From Magnetococcales bacterium (GTDB lineage Bacteria; Pseudomonadota; Magnetococcia; Magnetococcales; Magnetaquicoccaceae), in assembly GCA_015234115.1 (NCBI GenBank), contig JADFWP010000016.1:1323-52345 (forward strand): a DNA stretch of 51,023 nt, in the 5' to 3' direction. How positions within the stretch are numbered: the stretch's first letter is position 1; each line of letters begins with the position of its first letter. Positions 1 through 8,182 of this stretch are shown here, piece after piece. The notes under the pieces were generated by a model. It was not told the origin of the DNA. It made no database searches and worked only from the letters and a program-made list of their open reading frames with translations. The translations under genes were made by a program, and so were the position numbers.

Positions 1-789
1 TAAAACAGGTGTAACAACAGGTGTAACAACAGGTGTAACAACAGGTGTAACAACAGGTGTAACAACAGGTGCAGACTTGGACAGTTTCTCTATATACTGC
101 AATCCGGAAACCATATTGCACATCTTGTAATACTCAATCGCATCACCAATCGCCGCCTCAAGAGTGTAAGTCATGAGACCGTCCAGTTTGCCATACTTAC
201 TGCGCTTCTCTTCAATCCGCTTTCTCATTTCATCGCGGCCACTATCAATTCCGGACGCAATCACCGGGGCGGCTTTCCTTTCAAACAACTCCTTGTTGAA
301 CGATTCATCGATACCGTTCAAGGCGGCAGCACCGCCAGAGAAAAGATTGGCTGTTGCGGCCTGCGTGACGACTCCACCAGCCACTCCAAGCAGGATACTG
401 GTTGATGTCAAGACAAACGAAGTATCTGACTTGAACTGATGAAGATGCTGCTTGTAGTTCTCGCAGCGCGCATTGGAAGAGGCGATGATGCGATCTTGAA
501 TGCGATTTCTGGCCAGCACACATGCAGGCTCTCTGCCAAGACAACCCTTGTTGAATTCCCGGAAGGCGTCATCCAAAGTGGCATTTTTATCGTAACCGAC
601 GACATCCCCAGACCGATAAATAACCTCAACCAGATCAACCTCGGAGAATTGTCCAACATTGTCATTCAGTTCATCCGTGAACAACGCTTTGGGACCGAAA
701 GAGTTCTGCTGACGGAAATTCATACTAGAACATCCAAACAGTAAACACGAACAAACAATGACCAACAAATTACCGATTTTACGTTTCAT
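1..789 (-). CDS. Putative lipoprotein with VTPV-repeat tail, partial
   Basis: This frame stays open from an ATG at 789 to the window edge, giving 263 codons with no stop; the 3' end lies outside. The N-terminus (MKRKIGNLL...LLFGCSS) is a type II signal sequence with lipobox LFGC, so Cys20 should be lipidated and the protein exported. A hydrophobic Gly/Ala-rich stretch lies around residues 125-155, preceded by RNRIQDRI and a Cys-containing SSNARCENYK segment. A Lys/Arg-rich helix follows, and from about residue 240 the protein becomes a VTPV tetrapeptide repeat. It lies 143 bases downstream of the patatin gene on the same strand, so the two may act together at the envelope. No named family is recognised. 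Start choice rests on the signal sequence; the ribosome site is weak (AGGTGG 12 bases upstream). Confidence 0.75.
   Translation of the reverse strand, partial: MKRKIGNLLVIVCSCLLFGCSSMNFRQQNSFGPKALFTDELNDNVGQFSEVDLVEVIYRSGDVVGYDKNATLDDAFREFNKGCLGREPACVLARNRIQDRIIASSNARCENYKQHLHQFKSDTSFVLTSTSILLGVAGGVVTQAATANLFSGGAAALNGIDESFNKELFERKAAPVIASGIDSGRDEMRKRIEEKRSKYGKLDGLMTYTLEAAIGDAIEYYKMCNMVSGLQYIEKLSKSAPVVTPVVTPVVTPVVTPVVTPVL
4..75. repeat. 12-bp tandem repeat encoding VTPV
   Basis: Six head-to-tail copies of AACAGGTGTAAC are present, the last degenerating after nine bases. On the minus strand each copy reads Val-Thr-Pro-Val in frame with the lipoprotein. Because the unit is a multiple of three, copy-number change would alter tail length without shifting frame. 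The array may continue beyond the left edge. Confidence 0.9.
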
Positions 790-887
790 GGGTTTGATTT
801 TCCACCTGTTTGGGTTGCTATTCTGTATTGGCGGGAGATCTTCATCCCATCAGAAACGATCTGTTCTCCATCGACCAATACGCTATC

Positions 888-927
888 ATGAATCGCCCAT
901 GGCCATTTCTGACCATGGGCGATTCAT
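888..927 (-). terminator. Perfect 15-bp hairpin downstream of the patatin gene
   Basis: The arms ATGAATCGCCCATGG (888-902) and CCATGGGCGATTCAT (913-927) are exact reverse complements with a 10-base loop. The hairpin begins 6 bases after the patatin stop codon. There is no T-run on either side, so it is not a textbook intrinsic terminator. It could stabilise the patatin mRNA 3' end or reduce transcription into the lipoprotein gene. Confidence 0.55.
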
Positions 928-932
928 GTCGA

Positions 933-3900
933 TCATCTGGTCTTCACAGGAGGACAGCACAACGCCTCTTGACTCTCCAGGATTGTATCAACACATGGCA
1001 AGCTTCCCTCTGAAATTCCCAACGCATCAATCACTGTGTCAGCCACATGCACGCCCAGCGTGCGGTAGTTCTCGAATTGCTCCTCGTCGAACCACTGATC
1101 CGATGTACTCTGCTGCGGGAAGGCCGGATTATTGGCTTTGTAGTGGAAGATGTTGACCGGCTCGTCACCTGTCAGGGTGGTTTTGAGATAAACGATCACC
1201 CCGTCCGCAGCCTGAGAATCCACTTTGGAATAGCAGATGCGACCGATGGCAAAGTGGCTTCCGCTGACCGGAAATTCCGGCACAGCACTGGCTGGAGGGG
1301 GCTGAGGGGTCTGCGGCGCCGGTTGCACCGCACGCAACGCCGTCAACGCCTCGGAATCGAACACGATGGGAATGCCAAAGTCGGTGAGGCACTTGCGGGT
1401 CAGGAAGGACAGCGCCTCGAAACGATATTGACCATCCTCCTCGCCATCCACGGCCAGAATGAAACGACACCGCCGCCGCACCAGTTCATAAACCCCGAGA
1501 TTCTCGAAATGTCCGCCGTCCGAAAGATTGAGATAGCTGCGCGTCAGATCCGCCAGTCCCAGGAGTTCCAGCAGATAATAGTAGCCGCCAGGAGAATCCT
1601 TTTCCCATTTCTTCTTGATCGGATTCGGGCACCAGCGTCCCAGACGCACATTGAACAGGGTCAGGATGAAGGAGAAAAGTGCCGAGGAACTGTATCCCAT
1701 CATCGGATTGGCCGCTGCACCGGAAATCGTCATGGCCATGGAGAGCAAAAGAGCGTGATCCTTGTGTGGATCAGGGGCGGTCATGTATTGATCCGAGGGA
1801 CGATAACATCCCCTGGGCATATTCCCCTGGGGCAATTCGAATCCCGTATACAACGGCGTGAAAGAAAACGATGCTCCGTGTCGCTGTTTCCACCCGCCAT
1901 TCACCCCATGCATCATGTTCACCGTGGTATTCAGAATGGGGTAAAGGAAAGAGCGTTTCAGATGACACATACGAATGAGCTCCCCCTGATGTTCTTCGTC
2001 CTTCTGCGTAAAATCGGTGAAGGAAAAAGGGGTTCTGGATTGCGTTGTGGCCCCCATGTAGCACCGGATCAAACGGACACGGTAGAAGTGATACAATGAG
2101 AACAGATTGACATCTATGACATGGAGCGACAGCAAGAAAAGTATCGCCGCCACAATCAAGATAACGCTTACTGTGTCTGACCGGAACTGCGAAAGAATAT
2201 GATTATTTACACGCACATACTGTTTCAATTCCGCAGGACAGGGACAGGCATCGGAGGCGCAGGCAATCCTGTCACCCACGGGAGTACCCGGAAGCGGATG
2301 ATCCACTGTGCAACCGGCGCGATGCTTGAAAATTTCAGCGCGATCATCCACCATTGCCGTGTGAATGACGTAAGCCGTACCAATGAAGAGGGTCGCCAGC
2401 ACCAGCCAGGGCACCAGCGCCACCAGCAAGCGAACGATTTTCCCCGAGGATTGGCCCTCCCCCGAATTTCTGCCTTTGCCCAGGACAATACCGACCATCG
2501 AGGCCAGAAAAGCCGCCGCACCACCAGCCGAAGCCACTGCCGTACCCAGTTGGTCAATCATCCAGTTCACCAGTGCCGGGCCGAACACGGCTATCAGAGA
2601 GAGAAGCACACCTCCCAGGGTAATGGCCACCACAATGCCCCAGAACCGACCCCACCACTCCCGCTGGGCAATGCCGATCTCCCTCCCGGCCAAGGCATTG
2701 AGGGTGTTGGAGGTGACGAAAAAGGCTGCCATCACCAGCAGCGGGCCCAGGCACAAGGTCAACCAGTGACCCATGGCGGATGACATGTGACGCACAACCA
2801 GGGTGACGCCATACAAAAGAACGCCACCAACAGCACCAGAAACAAGCCAACTGAACAGGATGCGAACGGATCCGGACGGATCCGCACCAGCATTCTTTCT
2901 GTTGATCTGATCCCGACAAAAACTGAACACAACACCTGCAAACACGACCAAGACAATCCCAGAAAAAGCCCAGACAGAAGGACTTGCACTTTTCATATCG
3001 GACTCATCCAATCTCATCAGCCATGCTGTACACAGGATGAACATCATTACCGTTGGAGCGATGATCAAAGCAATCACATTGGACTCGGATTGAATCGTGT
3101 TGTCCTGGGTTGACGCCTCCTTCAAATTAATGAAGATCCCGACCAGGACAAGCAGGAACATCACCAGCCAATACCAATACAACAGATGGTTGAAGGGCCT
3201 GAAAAAAAGAATCCTGTCTCCTGCCAGGCCAATACAAGGAACCAGAACCATAACCGAACAATACCACCAATGCAGAACACCAAAAATTTTAGGCATACCA
3301 TTGAGCCATCGGTAGAGAAGATCTCCCGCGAAAAAGGCGCCCAGGACAAGCATCAACAACCAGTGAATATGCGACGAATCGATCTTTCCGTCCGGACTGA
3401 TGATCGGCATCAACTCCACACCAAACAGAATGGGAATAACGGTGAGTACCACAATGCCGCTGAGAACGATGAAGAGATTGATCAGGGTGTTACGCATCCA
3501 GATGGCGAGAGCCGCCCAGAGATCCGCACTGAGCAGACCGGGTTCCGGGGTCAGGAAATTGCCGTAACCGCGCAGGTGCTGAATGGCGTGAGCTTCCTGC
3601 CCGCCACCATGACCACTTCCCAAGACCTCATTCATTTTATTGATATCATTGCCGTTGCGGTACAGCAGTGTGGATAGCCAGGTCCCGATGTAGCCGCCAC
3701 CGGAGACGGTGGAAAGATACCGGAATTTCTCCAGCATCCTGACCCTGGCCAGGGACTGGAGCACACCGAGTCCGAAAGTGGCGCTGCGGATGCCGCCCCC
3801 GGAAAGAGCCAGACCGCACAATGGCGTGTGATCCGAACTGGTGTTGAACAACTCCATCTCCGCTTTCAGGACGGCTTCAAATCCCACACCGTCCTTTGAA

Positions 3901-3944
3901 TCCGTCGATTGCGTACTGTTGCCGGAAAAGTTGCAACTTGACAT
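933..3944 (-). CDS. Membrane-embedded patatin-like phospholipase
   Basis: Patatin-type acyl hydrolases use a Ser-Asp dyad to cleave lipid acyl esters. Here the oxyanion motif GGGIR lies at residues 49-53 and the nucleophile Ser81 sits in TVSGGG. The catalytic Asp809 in SDGGHFENLG is typical of the family. Between them are about a dozen hydrophobic segments (roughly residues 120-600), so the patatin fold appears interrupted by a polytopic membrane domain. The total is 1003 residues, far longer than simple bacterial patatins. The start is taken at 3944, where GGGAGG lies 5 bases upstream; an ATG at 3965 lacks a ribosome site. A same-strand lipoprotein gene follows. Substrate and physiological role are unknown. 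Confidence 0.85.
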   Translation of the reverse strand: MSSCNFSGNSTQSTDSKDGVGFEAVLKAEMELFNTSSDHTPLCGLALSGGGIRSATFGLGVLQSLARVRMLEKFRYLSTVSGGGYIGTWLSTLLYRNGNDINKMNEVLGSGHGGGQEAHAIQHLRGYGNFLTPEPGLLSADLWAALAIWMRNTLINLFIVLSGIVVLTVIPILFGVELMPIISPDGKIDSSHIHWLLMLVLGAFFAGDLLYRWLNGMPKIFGVLHWWYCSVMVLVPCIGLAGDRILFFRPFNHLLYWYWLVMFLLVLVGIFINLKEASTQDNTIQSESNVIALIIAPTVMMFILCTAWLMRLDESDMKSASPSVWAFSGIVLVVFAGVVFSFCRDQINRKNAGADPSGSVRILFSWLVSGAVGGVLLYGVTLVVRHMSSAMGHWLTLCLGPLLVMAAFFVTSNTLNALAGREIGIAQREWWGRFWGIVVAITLGGVLLSLIAVFGPALVNWMIDQLGTAVASAGGAAAFLASMVGIVLGKGRNSGEGQSSGKIVRLLVALVPWLVLATLFIGTAYVIHTAMVDDRAEIFKHRAGCTVDHPLPGTPVGDRIACASDACPCPAELKQYVRVNNHILSQFRSDTVSVILIVAAILFLLSLHVIDVNLFSLYHFYRVRLIRCYMGATTQSRTPFSFTDFTQKDEEHQGELIRMCHLKRSFLYPILNTTVNMMHGVNGGWKQRHGASFSFTPLYTGFELPQGNMPRGCYRPSDQYMTAPDPHKDHALLLSMAMTISGAAANPMMGYSSSALFSFILTLFNVRLGRWCPNPIKKKWEKDSPGGYYYLLELLGLADLTRSYLNLSDGGHFENLGVYELVRRRCRFILAVDGEEDGQYRFEALSFLTRKCLTDFGIPIVFDSEALTALRAVQPAPQTPQPPPASAVPEFPVSGSHFAIGRICYSKVDSQAADGVIVYLKTTLTGDEPVNIFHYKANNPAFPQQSTSDQWFDEEQFENYRTLGVHVADTVIDALGISEGSLPCVDTILESQEALCCPPVKTR

Positions 3945-4407
3945 TCCCCCCTCCCTGTTATTCATGGAATTGAATATTGCATTACCCGTAATGTTTCTCT
4001 TTCACTAACAGTGATCACGAGTCGTACATTGCAATGGTAAGCAAGCACAGGGTTGCAAATCAAGGATATTTTTAATATTCTATAAGTAAAAATTAAACCC
4101 AAACAATAACCATACCAAACAGAAATCTGCTTGAAATATCCTAGCTTAAAAAAAGAGAGATCCAACAGATCGCATAACAAACCGACTTCAAAAAATTCAC
4201 CTTGCCAACAACCTGGACACGCTCCCGCTTTGACCATCCAGACGTCATGGAAAAAACGCTCACGGCCACACAGGCCGCAAGCGGTTGCACACAAGAGATG
4301 AAAGCAAGGGGAAGAGGATGAGAGATCGCAGAGGAAGAAGACAAGAATTAAAGATTAAAGTAATTTTTACATCCATCAATCAAGATTCCAAATGAGAACC
4401 GTACAAC
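3945..4407. other. A+T-rich intergenic region between fur and the patatin gene
   Basis: This stretch is visibly richer in A+T than its surroundings. It contains only short frames with no recognisable family motif and no convincing ribosome sites. Both flanking genes are on the minus strand, so it probably holds the 3' end of the fur transcript and the promoter of the patatin gene. Confidence 0.5.
4077..4106 (-). promoter_or_regulatory. Candidate sigma70-type promoter for the patatin gene
   Basis: On the minus strand a TTGTTT -35-like box (4101-4106) is separated by 18 bases from a TAGAAT -10-like box (4077-4082). It lies about 130 bases upstream of the patatin start, inside an A+T-rich stretch where chance matches are common, so this is a suggestion only. 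Confidence 0.3.
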
Positions 4408-4839
4408 TCAATGCGCCATCTTGTGCGGACAGGCCGGATTCAAGCAATCCACATACAACGACATGGCATGATCCTGCACCTTGAATCCCCGCTCGATGGC
4501 GATTTCGGCCTGACGCTTTTCGATCAGGGGATCGACGAACTCTTCCACCCGTCCACACTGCATGCAGACCAGATGATCGTGATGATCCCCCTGATTGAGT
4601 TCATAAATCGCCTTATCCGCATCGAAATGGCTACGGGAGAGCAGACCGGCCTGCTCGAACTGGGTCAAAATCCGATAGATCGTGGCCAGACCAATCTCTT
4701 CGCCTTCCGACATCAGACGCTTGTAGACATCCTCGGCGCTCAGATGCTGCCCCGAATCGGAAACAAACAGCCGCAACACCTTCATGCGAGGCGCGGTGGC
4801 TTTCAATCCAACATTTTTGAGATCCCGGTTCATGTCCAT
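4408..4839 (-). CDS. fur: Ferric uptake regulator family repressor
   Basis: The 143-residue protein has the Fur layout. An N-terminal winged helix (MNRDLKNVGLKATAPR, then AEDVYKRL and GLATIYRIL recognition segments) is followed by a metal-binding dimerisation domain. Visible ligands include the HHDH segment, CMQCG and a C-terminal CLNPACPH. Length and motifs fit Fur better than Zur or PerR, although the regulated metal cannot be proven from sequence. The start at 4839 is chosen because GGGAGG lies 6 bases upstream; upstream in-frame ATGs at 4863 and 4905 extend past the normal Fur N-terminus. It is divergent from the hydrolase/dmeF metal-exporter cluster. No clear Fur box was found by eye in the gap. 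Confidence 0.93.
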   Translation of the reverse strand: MDMNRDLKNVGLKATAPRMKVLRLFVSDSGQHLSAEDVYKRLMSEGEEIGLATIYRILTQFEQAGLLSRSHFDADKAIYELNQGDHHDHLVCMQCGRVEEFVDPLIEKRQAEIAIERGFKVQDHAMSLYVDCLNPACPHKMAH

Positions 4840-5046
4840 GCCAATCCTCCCGATCCTTTTCATCAGCGATGGCAGGATTTTTTCATCCGCGCGATCAAAA
4901 TGCAACCGCCATTGTGTACATTGGTGGCAAATACTTGAACTCGCGCGGCAACCGCACCATAATCTCTGCCAGGATCCACCCGAAAGATCCGGATTTACCC
5001 GGTTTCCTCACCCCATTGCGCGCAAAGGATACGCAAGGAGCTTCCC

Positions 5047-5871
5047 ATGATCCACACCATCTTCGCTCTGCTGATCGTTCTGGCCAATGCCCTGCTGCCC
5101 GCCTCGGCCCGTGCCGATGTCATGCTGATGGCCCACGGCTATCTGGGCAGCGCCGCCTCGTGGGAACAGAGCGGAATCGTACAGCAACTCACCTCCCAGG
5201 GATGGGAACGGGCCGGCATCCTCATGACCACACCCGCCGGCGTGCGCGAAATCCCGGCTCCGGGCCAAAAGGCCAAAAACAAAATCTACCTCGTCGATCT
5301 TCCCTCCATCGCGCCACTGACCATCCAGGCCGATCATCTGACGCCGATGCTCCGTCTGCTGAACGCACGCCATCCCAACGAACGGTTCATTCTGGTCGGC
5401 CACTCGGTGGGCGGAGTGGTGTTGCGTCTGGCGCTGGTACGGGGGGAAATCCCCAGGGCATCCACCCTGATCACCCTGGCCGCGCCGCACCTCGGCACTC
5501 CGCGCGCCGAACAGGCCCTCGATGCCACGGATGACGGACCCATGGAAATCGTCAAGGACTTCTTCGGGGGAGGCGGCTATCAAACCCTCAAAGTCTCGCG
5601 GGGCCTTTATTTCGACATCGTGCGCCAGCATCCCGGTTCGCTGCTCTTCTGGCTCAACCATCAACCCCACCCCGCCATCCGTTATCTCTCCATCGTGCGC
5701 GGCGATCCCTTTGCCATGGGAGATATTCTGGTGCCCGGCATCAGCCAGGATCTCAACAATGTCCCGGCCCTGCGGGGACGGGCCATCACCCGCATCGCTG
5801 GAGTCGGACACGAACTGGCCTGGCCCGATGGCATGCTTTTGCTCTCACTGCTCAAGGAAAACAAGAAATGA
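5047..5871 (+). CDS. Secreted alpha/beta hydrolase (lipase/esterase-like)
   Basis: The 274-residue protein starts with a Sec signal peptide ending near SARAD. An HGYLG oxyanion-type segment follows, then the nucleophile elbow GHSVGG and a conserved TLAAPHLGTP strand-turn typical of triacylglycerol-lipase-like hydrolases. A late GVGHE probably supplies the catalytic His. It should therefore hydrolyse ester bonds in the periplasm or outside the cell; the substrate is unknown. The stop codon overlaps the dmeF start as ATGA, so translation of the two is probably coupled. CAAGGAG lies 8 bases before the ATG. Confidence 0.8.
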   Translation: MIHTIFALLIVLANALLPASARADVMLMAHGYLGSAASWEQSGIVQQLTSQGWERAGILMTTPAGVREIPAPGQKAKNKIYLVDLPSIAPLTIQADHLTPMLRLLNARHPNERFILVGHSVGGVVLRLALVRGEIPRASTLITLAAPHLGTPRAEQALDATDDGPMEIVKDFFGGGGYQTLKVSRGLYFDIVRQHPGSLLFWLNHQPHPAIRYLSIVRGDPFAMGDILVPGISQDLNNVPALRGRAITRIAGVGHELAWPDGMLLLSLLKENKK

Positions 5872-6953
5872 CGACACACGCCACCTGGCACCACGAACAC
5901 CGCTTCGGATTGGATGAGAAACAGGCTGCCGAACAACGCACCCACTGGGTGATCGCCTTGACCATGATCACCATGGTCATCGAATTGATCGCCGGCTACC
6001 TCACCGGCTCCATGGCCCTCACCGCCGATGGCTGGCATATGGGAACCCATGCCGCCGCTCTGGGATTGGCCGCTTTCGCCTACGCCTTTGCCCGCCGCAA
6101 TGCCAACAATCCCCGGTTCACCTTCGGTTCCGGCAAGACCGGTCCCCTGGGCGGATTCGCCAGTGCCGTGGCGCTGGCGATCGTCGCGTTGCTCATGGCC
6201 ATCGAATCGTTCCAGCGTCTGCTTGCACCCATCCCGGTGGAATTCTCCACCGCTCTGCTGGTCGCGGTCTCCGGTCTGGTGGTGAATCTCGCCAGCGCCT
6301 GGCTGCTCGGTGGGGCGCATGATCATGGACACGATCATGGACACGATCATGTCCGTGATCGTGTCCATGATGATGTCCATGATCATGGGCATCATCATGG
6401 ACATCATCACGCCCCCCACGGCCACGACGACCATCACAACGACCACCACGATGACCACGACGACCACCACGATGACCACGACGACCATCACGATGACCAC
6501 GATGAACCTCATGTCGCGCATCAAGACCACAATCTCAAAGGAGCCTATCTCCATGTGCTGGCCGACGCCTTGACTTCGGTCACGGCCATTGTGGCATTGA
6601 TCTGCGGCATGACCCTGGGTTGGGTGTGGATGGATCCTTTGATGGGGATCCTCGGTTCTTTCGTGATCGGCGTCTGGTCATTCGGTCTGATCCGGGAGAG
6701 CGCCAAAACCCTTTTGGATGCAGAGGATAATTTCCCCTTGCGCAACACCATCCGGCACCGTTTCCAGGAGCGCGGCGAATGTGAAATCATCGACCTGCAC
6801 CTCTGGCGGGTCGGCCCCTCCAGCCATGCCTGCATCGTCTCGCTGATCACCCATCAGCCCGAAGGAGCGGATCACTACAAATCCCTGCTGCGGGGCATTG
6901 GCGGTCTGGACCATATCACCGTGGAAGTCAACCATTGCCGGGCGTGTCCATGA
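5868..6953 (+). CDS. dmeF: Cation diffusion facilitator, DmeF-type Co/Ni exporter
   Basis: The 361-residue CDF transporter has six predicted membrane segments and metal-site motifs ADGWHMGTH in TM2 and HVLADALTS in TM5. The first matches DmeF-type exporters, which use the proton gradient to expel Co(II), Ni(II) or related divalent ions. Between TM4 and TM5 (about residues 150-222) lies a very long cytoplasmic loop made almost entirely of His and Asp. The loop probably binds and senses metal before transport. The C-terminal cytoplasmic domain has the usual DLHLWRVGPSSHAC strand. The gene overlaps its neighbours by ATGA at both ends. The exact metal is inferred from family resemblance only. Confidence 0.85.
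   Translation: MTTHATWHHEHRFGLDEKQAAEQRTHWVIALTMITMVIELIAGYLTGSMALTADGWHMGTHAAALGLAAFAYAFARRNANNPRFTFGSGKTGPLGGFASAVALAIVALLMAIESFQRLLAPIPVEFSTALLVAVSGLVVNLASAWLLGGAHDHGHDHGHDHVRDRVHDDVHDHGHHHGHHHAPHGHDDHHNDHHDDHDDHHDDHDDHHDDHDEPHVAHQDHNLKGAYLHVLADALTSVTAIVALICGMTLGWVWMDPLMGILGSFVIGVWSFGLIRESAKTLLDAEDNFPLRNTIRHRFQERGECEIIDLHLWRVGPSSHACIVSLITHQPEGADHYKSLLRGIGGLDHITVEVNHCRACP
6319..6525 (+). repeat. Low-complexity His/Asp-coding tract within dmeF
   Basis: The tract consists of short repeats built from CATGAT, CACGAT and GACCAC units encoding alternating His-Asp runs. Its first half is rich in small palindromes around GATCATG and GGACACGATCATG. Such tracts are prone to in-frame expansion and contraction. 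Confidence 0.85.
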
Positions 6954-8131
6954 ACCTTCTCGCCATCATTCCAGCCCGCTGCGGCGCCAAAAACAGTGCG
7001 GGAAAATATCTTCAGGAGTTCGCGGGTCGGCCACTGATCGTCTGGACCATCGAGCAGGCCCTGAACTGCCCGGCGGTGACCCGTACCGTGGTGGCCACGG
7101 ACAGCGAAGAGATCGCCCATGCCGCCCGCCGGGCCGGCGCCGAAGTGCCGATGCTGCTGCCGACAATCCGGGAGGGGGCCCCCATGGAAACGGTCATCAC
7201 CCCCATGCTGGAGGAGGTGATGAAACGCAATGCGCCCATGCCGGATGCGGTGCTGATCCTCAATCCCGCCACGCCGTTGCGTCAACCCGGACGGGTGACC
7301 GCGGCCATCTGGCAATTCGAGGCCGAAGGCGCCGAGGCGCTGGTGAGCGTCTGCGCCACCCCGATTCTTTATTGGAAGAATGCCCGCAATCCCAAACCCG
7401 GCTACGATTTGAGTTATCGCGCCCGCCCCCAGGAGATGCACGAATCCGAACGAAGCTACCGGGAAAACGGCTCGATCAGCATCACCCGCACCGCTCTGCT
7501 GCTGTCGGGCAGATGTCTGGTTGGCGGCAAGGTGACGCTTTTCCTGATGGACGACAAGGAGAGCCAGGAGATCGACTCCCCGGCCCTCACCCGTCTGGCC
7601 CAGGAGTGGAACGGAGAAAAAAACACGCCGGAACCGGTACGCGGCAATCCCCTGGAGTGGATGGATGCCGTGGTGTTCGATTTTGACGGCGTGTTGACCG
7701 ACAATCGGGTGCTGGTGAGTCAGGATGGCACCGAAGCGGTCTATTGCAGTCGCGGGGATGGGATGGGATTCGATATTTTGCGCGCCGCCGGGATTCCGGC
7801 ATTCATCATGTCCACCGAAACCAATCCCGTGGTGAGCGCCCGCGCCCGCAAGTTGAAACTGCCGGTATTCCAGTCTGTGAAAGACAAGGGCGCCTCGCTG
7901 GAGGCCTTGTGTCGCGAGCAGGGTTTTCAACTCGCGCGGATCATTTTTGTGGGCAACGATGTCAACGATCTGCCTGCCATGCGGCTGGCCGGATACCCGG
8001 TGGCCGTGGCGGACGCCATGCCCGTGGTGCGCAAGGCGGCATGGCGCGTGCTGAAAACGCCAGGCGGCGCAGGCATTGTCCGGGAGTTGCTGGAGACCAT
8101 TCTCGGCCTCCCCGACGCCCTCCCCGGATGA
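6950..8131 (+). CDS. CMP-sugar synthetase fused to a KdsC-type HAD phosphatase
   Basis: The 393-residue protein has two domains. Residues 1-230 form a nucleotidyltransferase of the NeuA/KdsB group, which activates an acidic nonulosonic or octulosonic sugar with CTP: IPARCGAKN nucleotide loop, GRPLIVWTIEQAL, VVATDSEEIA, LILNPATPLR. Residues 240-393 form a HAD phosphatase like KdsC: motif I DFDGVLTDN with Asp244 and Asp246, and motif III GNDVNDLPAM with Asp337. The HAD part probably dephosphorylates a sugar 9- or 8-phosphate before or after activation. The start at 6950 gives an ATGA overlap with dmeF; an in-frame ATG at 6935 adds residues without family similarity. No other sialic- or legionaminic-acid genes are adjacent, so the sugar is unknown. 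Confidence 0.85.
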   Translation: MNLLAIIPARCGAKNSAGKYLQEFAGRPLIVWTIEQALNCPAVTRTVVATDSEEIAHAARRAGAEVPMLLPTIREGAPMETVITPMLEEVMKRNAPMPDAVLILNPATPLRQPGRVTAAIWQFEAEGAEALVSVCATPILYWKNARNPKPGYDLSYRARPQEMHESERSYRENGSISITRTALLLSGRCLVGGKVTLFLMDDKESQEIDSPALTRLAQEWNGEKNTPEPVRGNPLEWMDAVVFDFDGVLTDNRVLVSQDGTEAVYCSRGDGMGFDILRAAGIPAFIMSTETNPVVSARARKLKLPVFQSVKDKGASLEALCREQGFQLARIIFVGNDVNDLPAMRLAGYPVAVADAMPVVRKAAWRVLKTPGGAGIVRELLETILGLPDALPG

Positions 8132-8182
8132 ACCACTGAACCGCTTCCGAACATTCTCCCATTCCACCTTCACGAGGTCTGC

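Noticed and set aside
1-75. CRISPR-like array
   Set aside because: The unit is 12 bases with no spacers and it is in frame with a lipoprotein gene.
1047-2099. 350-codon plus-strand frame
   Set aside because: It is antisense to the patatin gene, has no recognisable motif, and its composition is that of the complement of a G+C-rich gene.
3962-4294. 110-codon minus frame upstream of the patatin gene
   Set aside because: It lies in A+T-rich sequence, lacks a ribosome site and any domain, and overlaps the likely promoter.
4840-5046. Fur box in the gap between fur and the hydrolase
   Set aside because: No GATAATGAT-type inverted repeat was found by eye.
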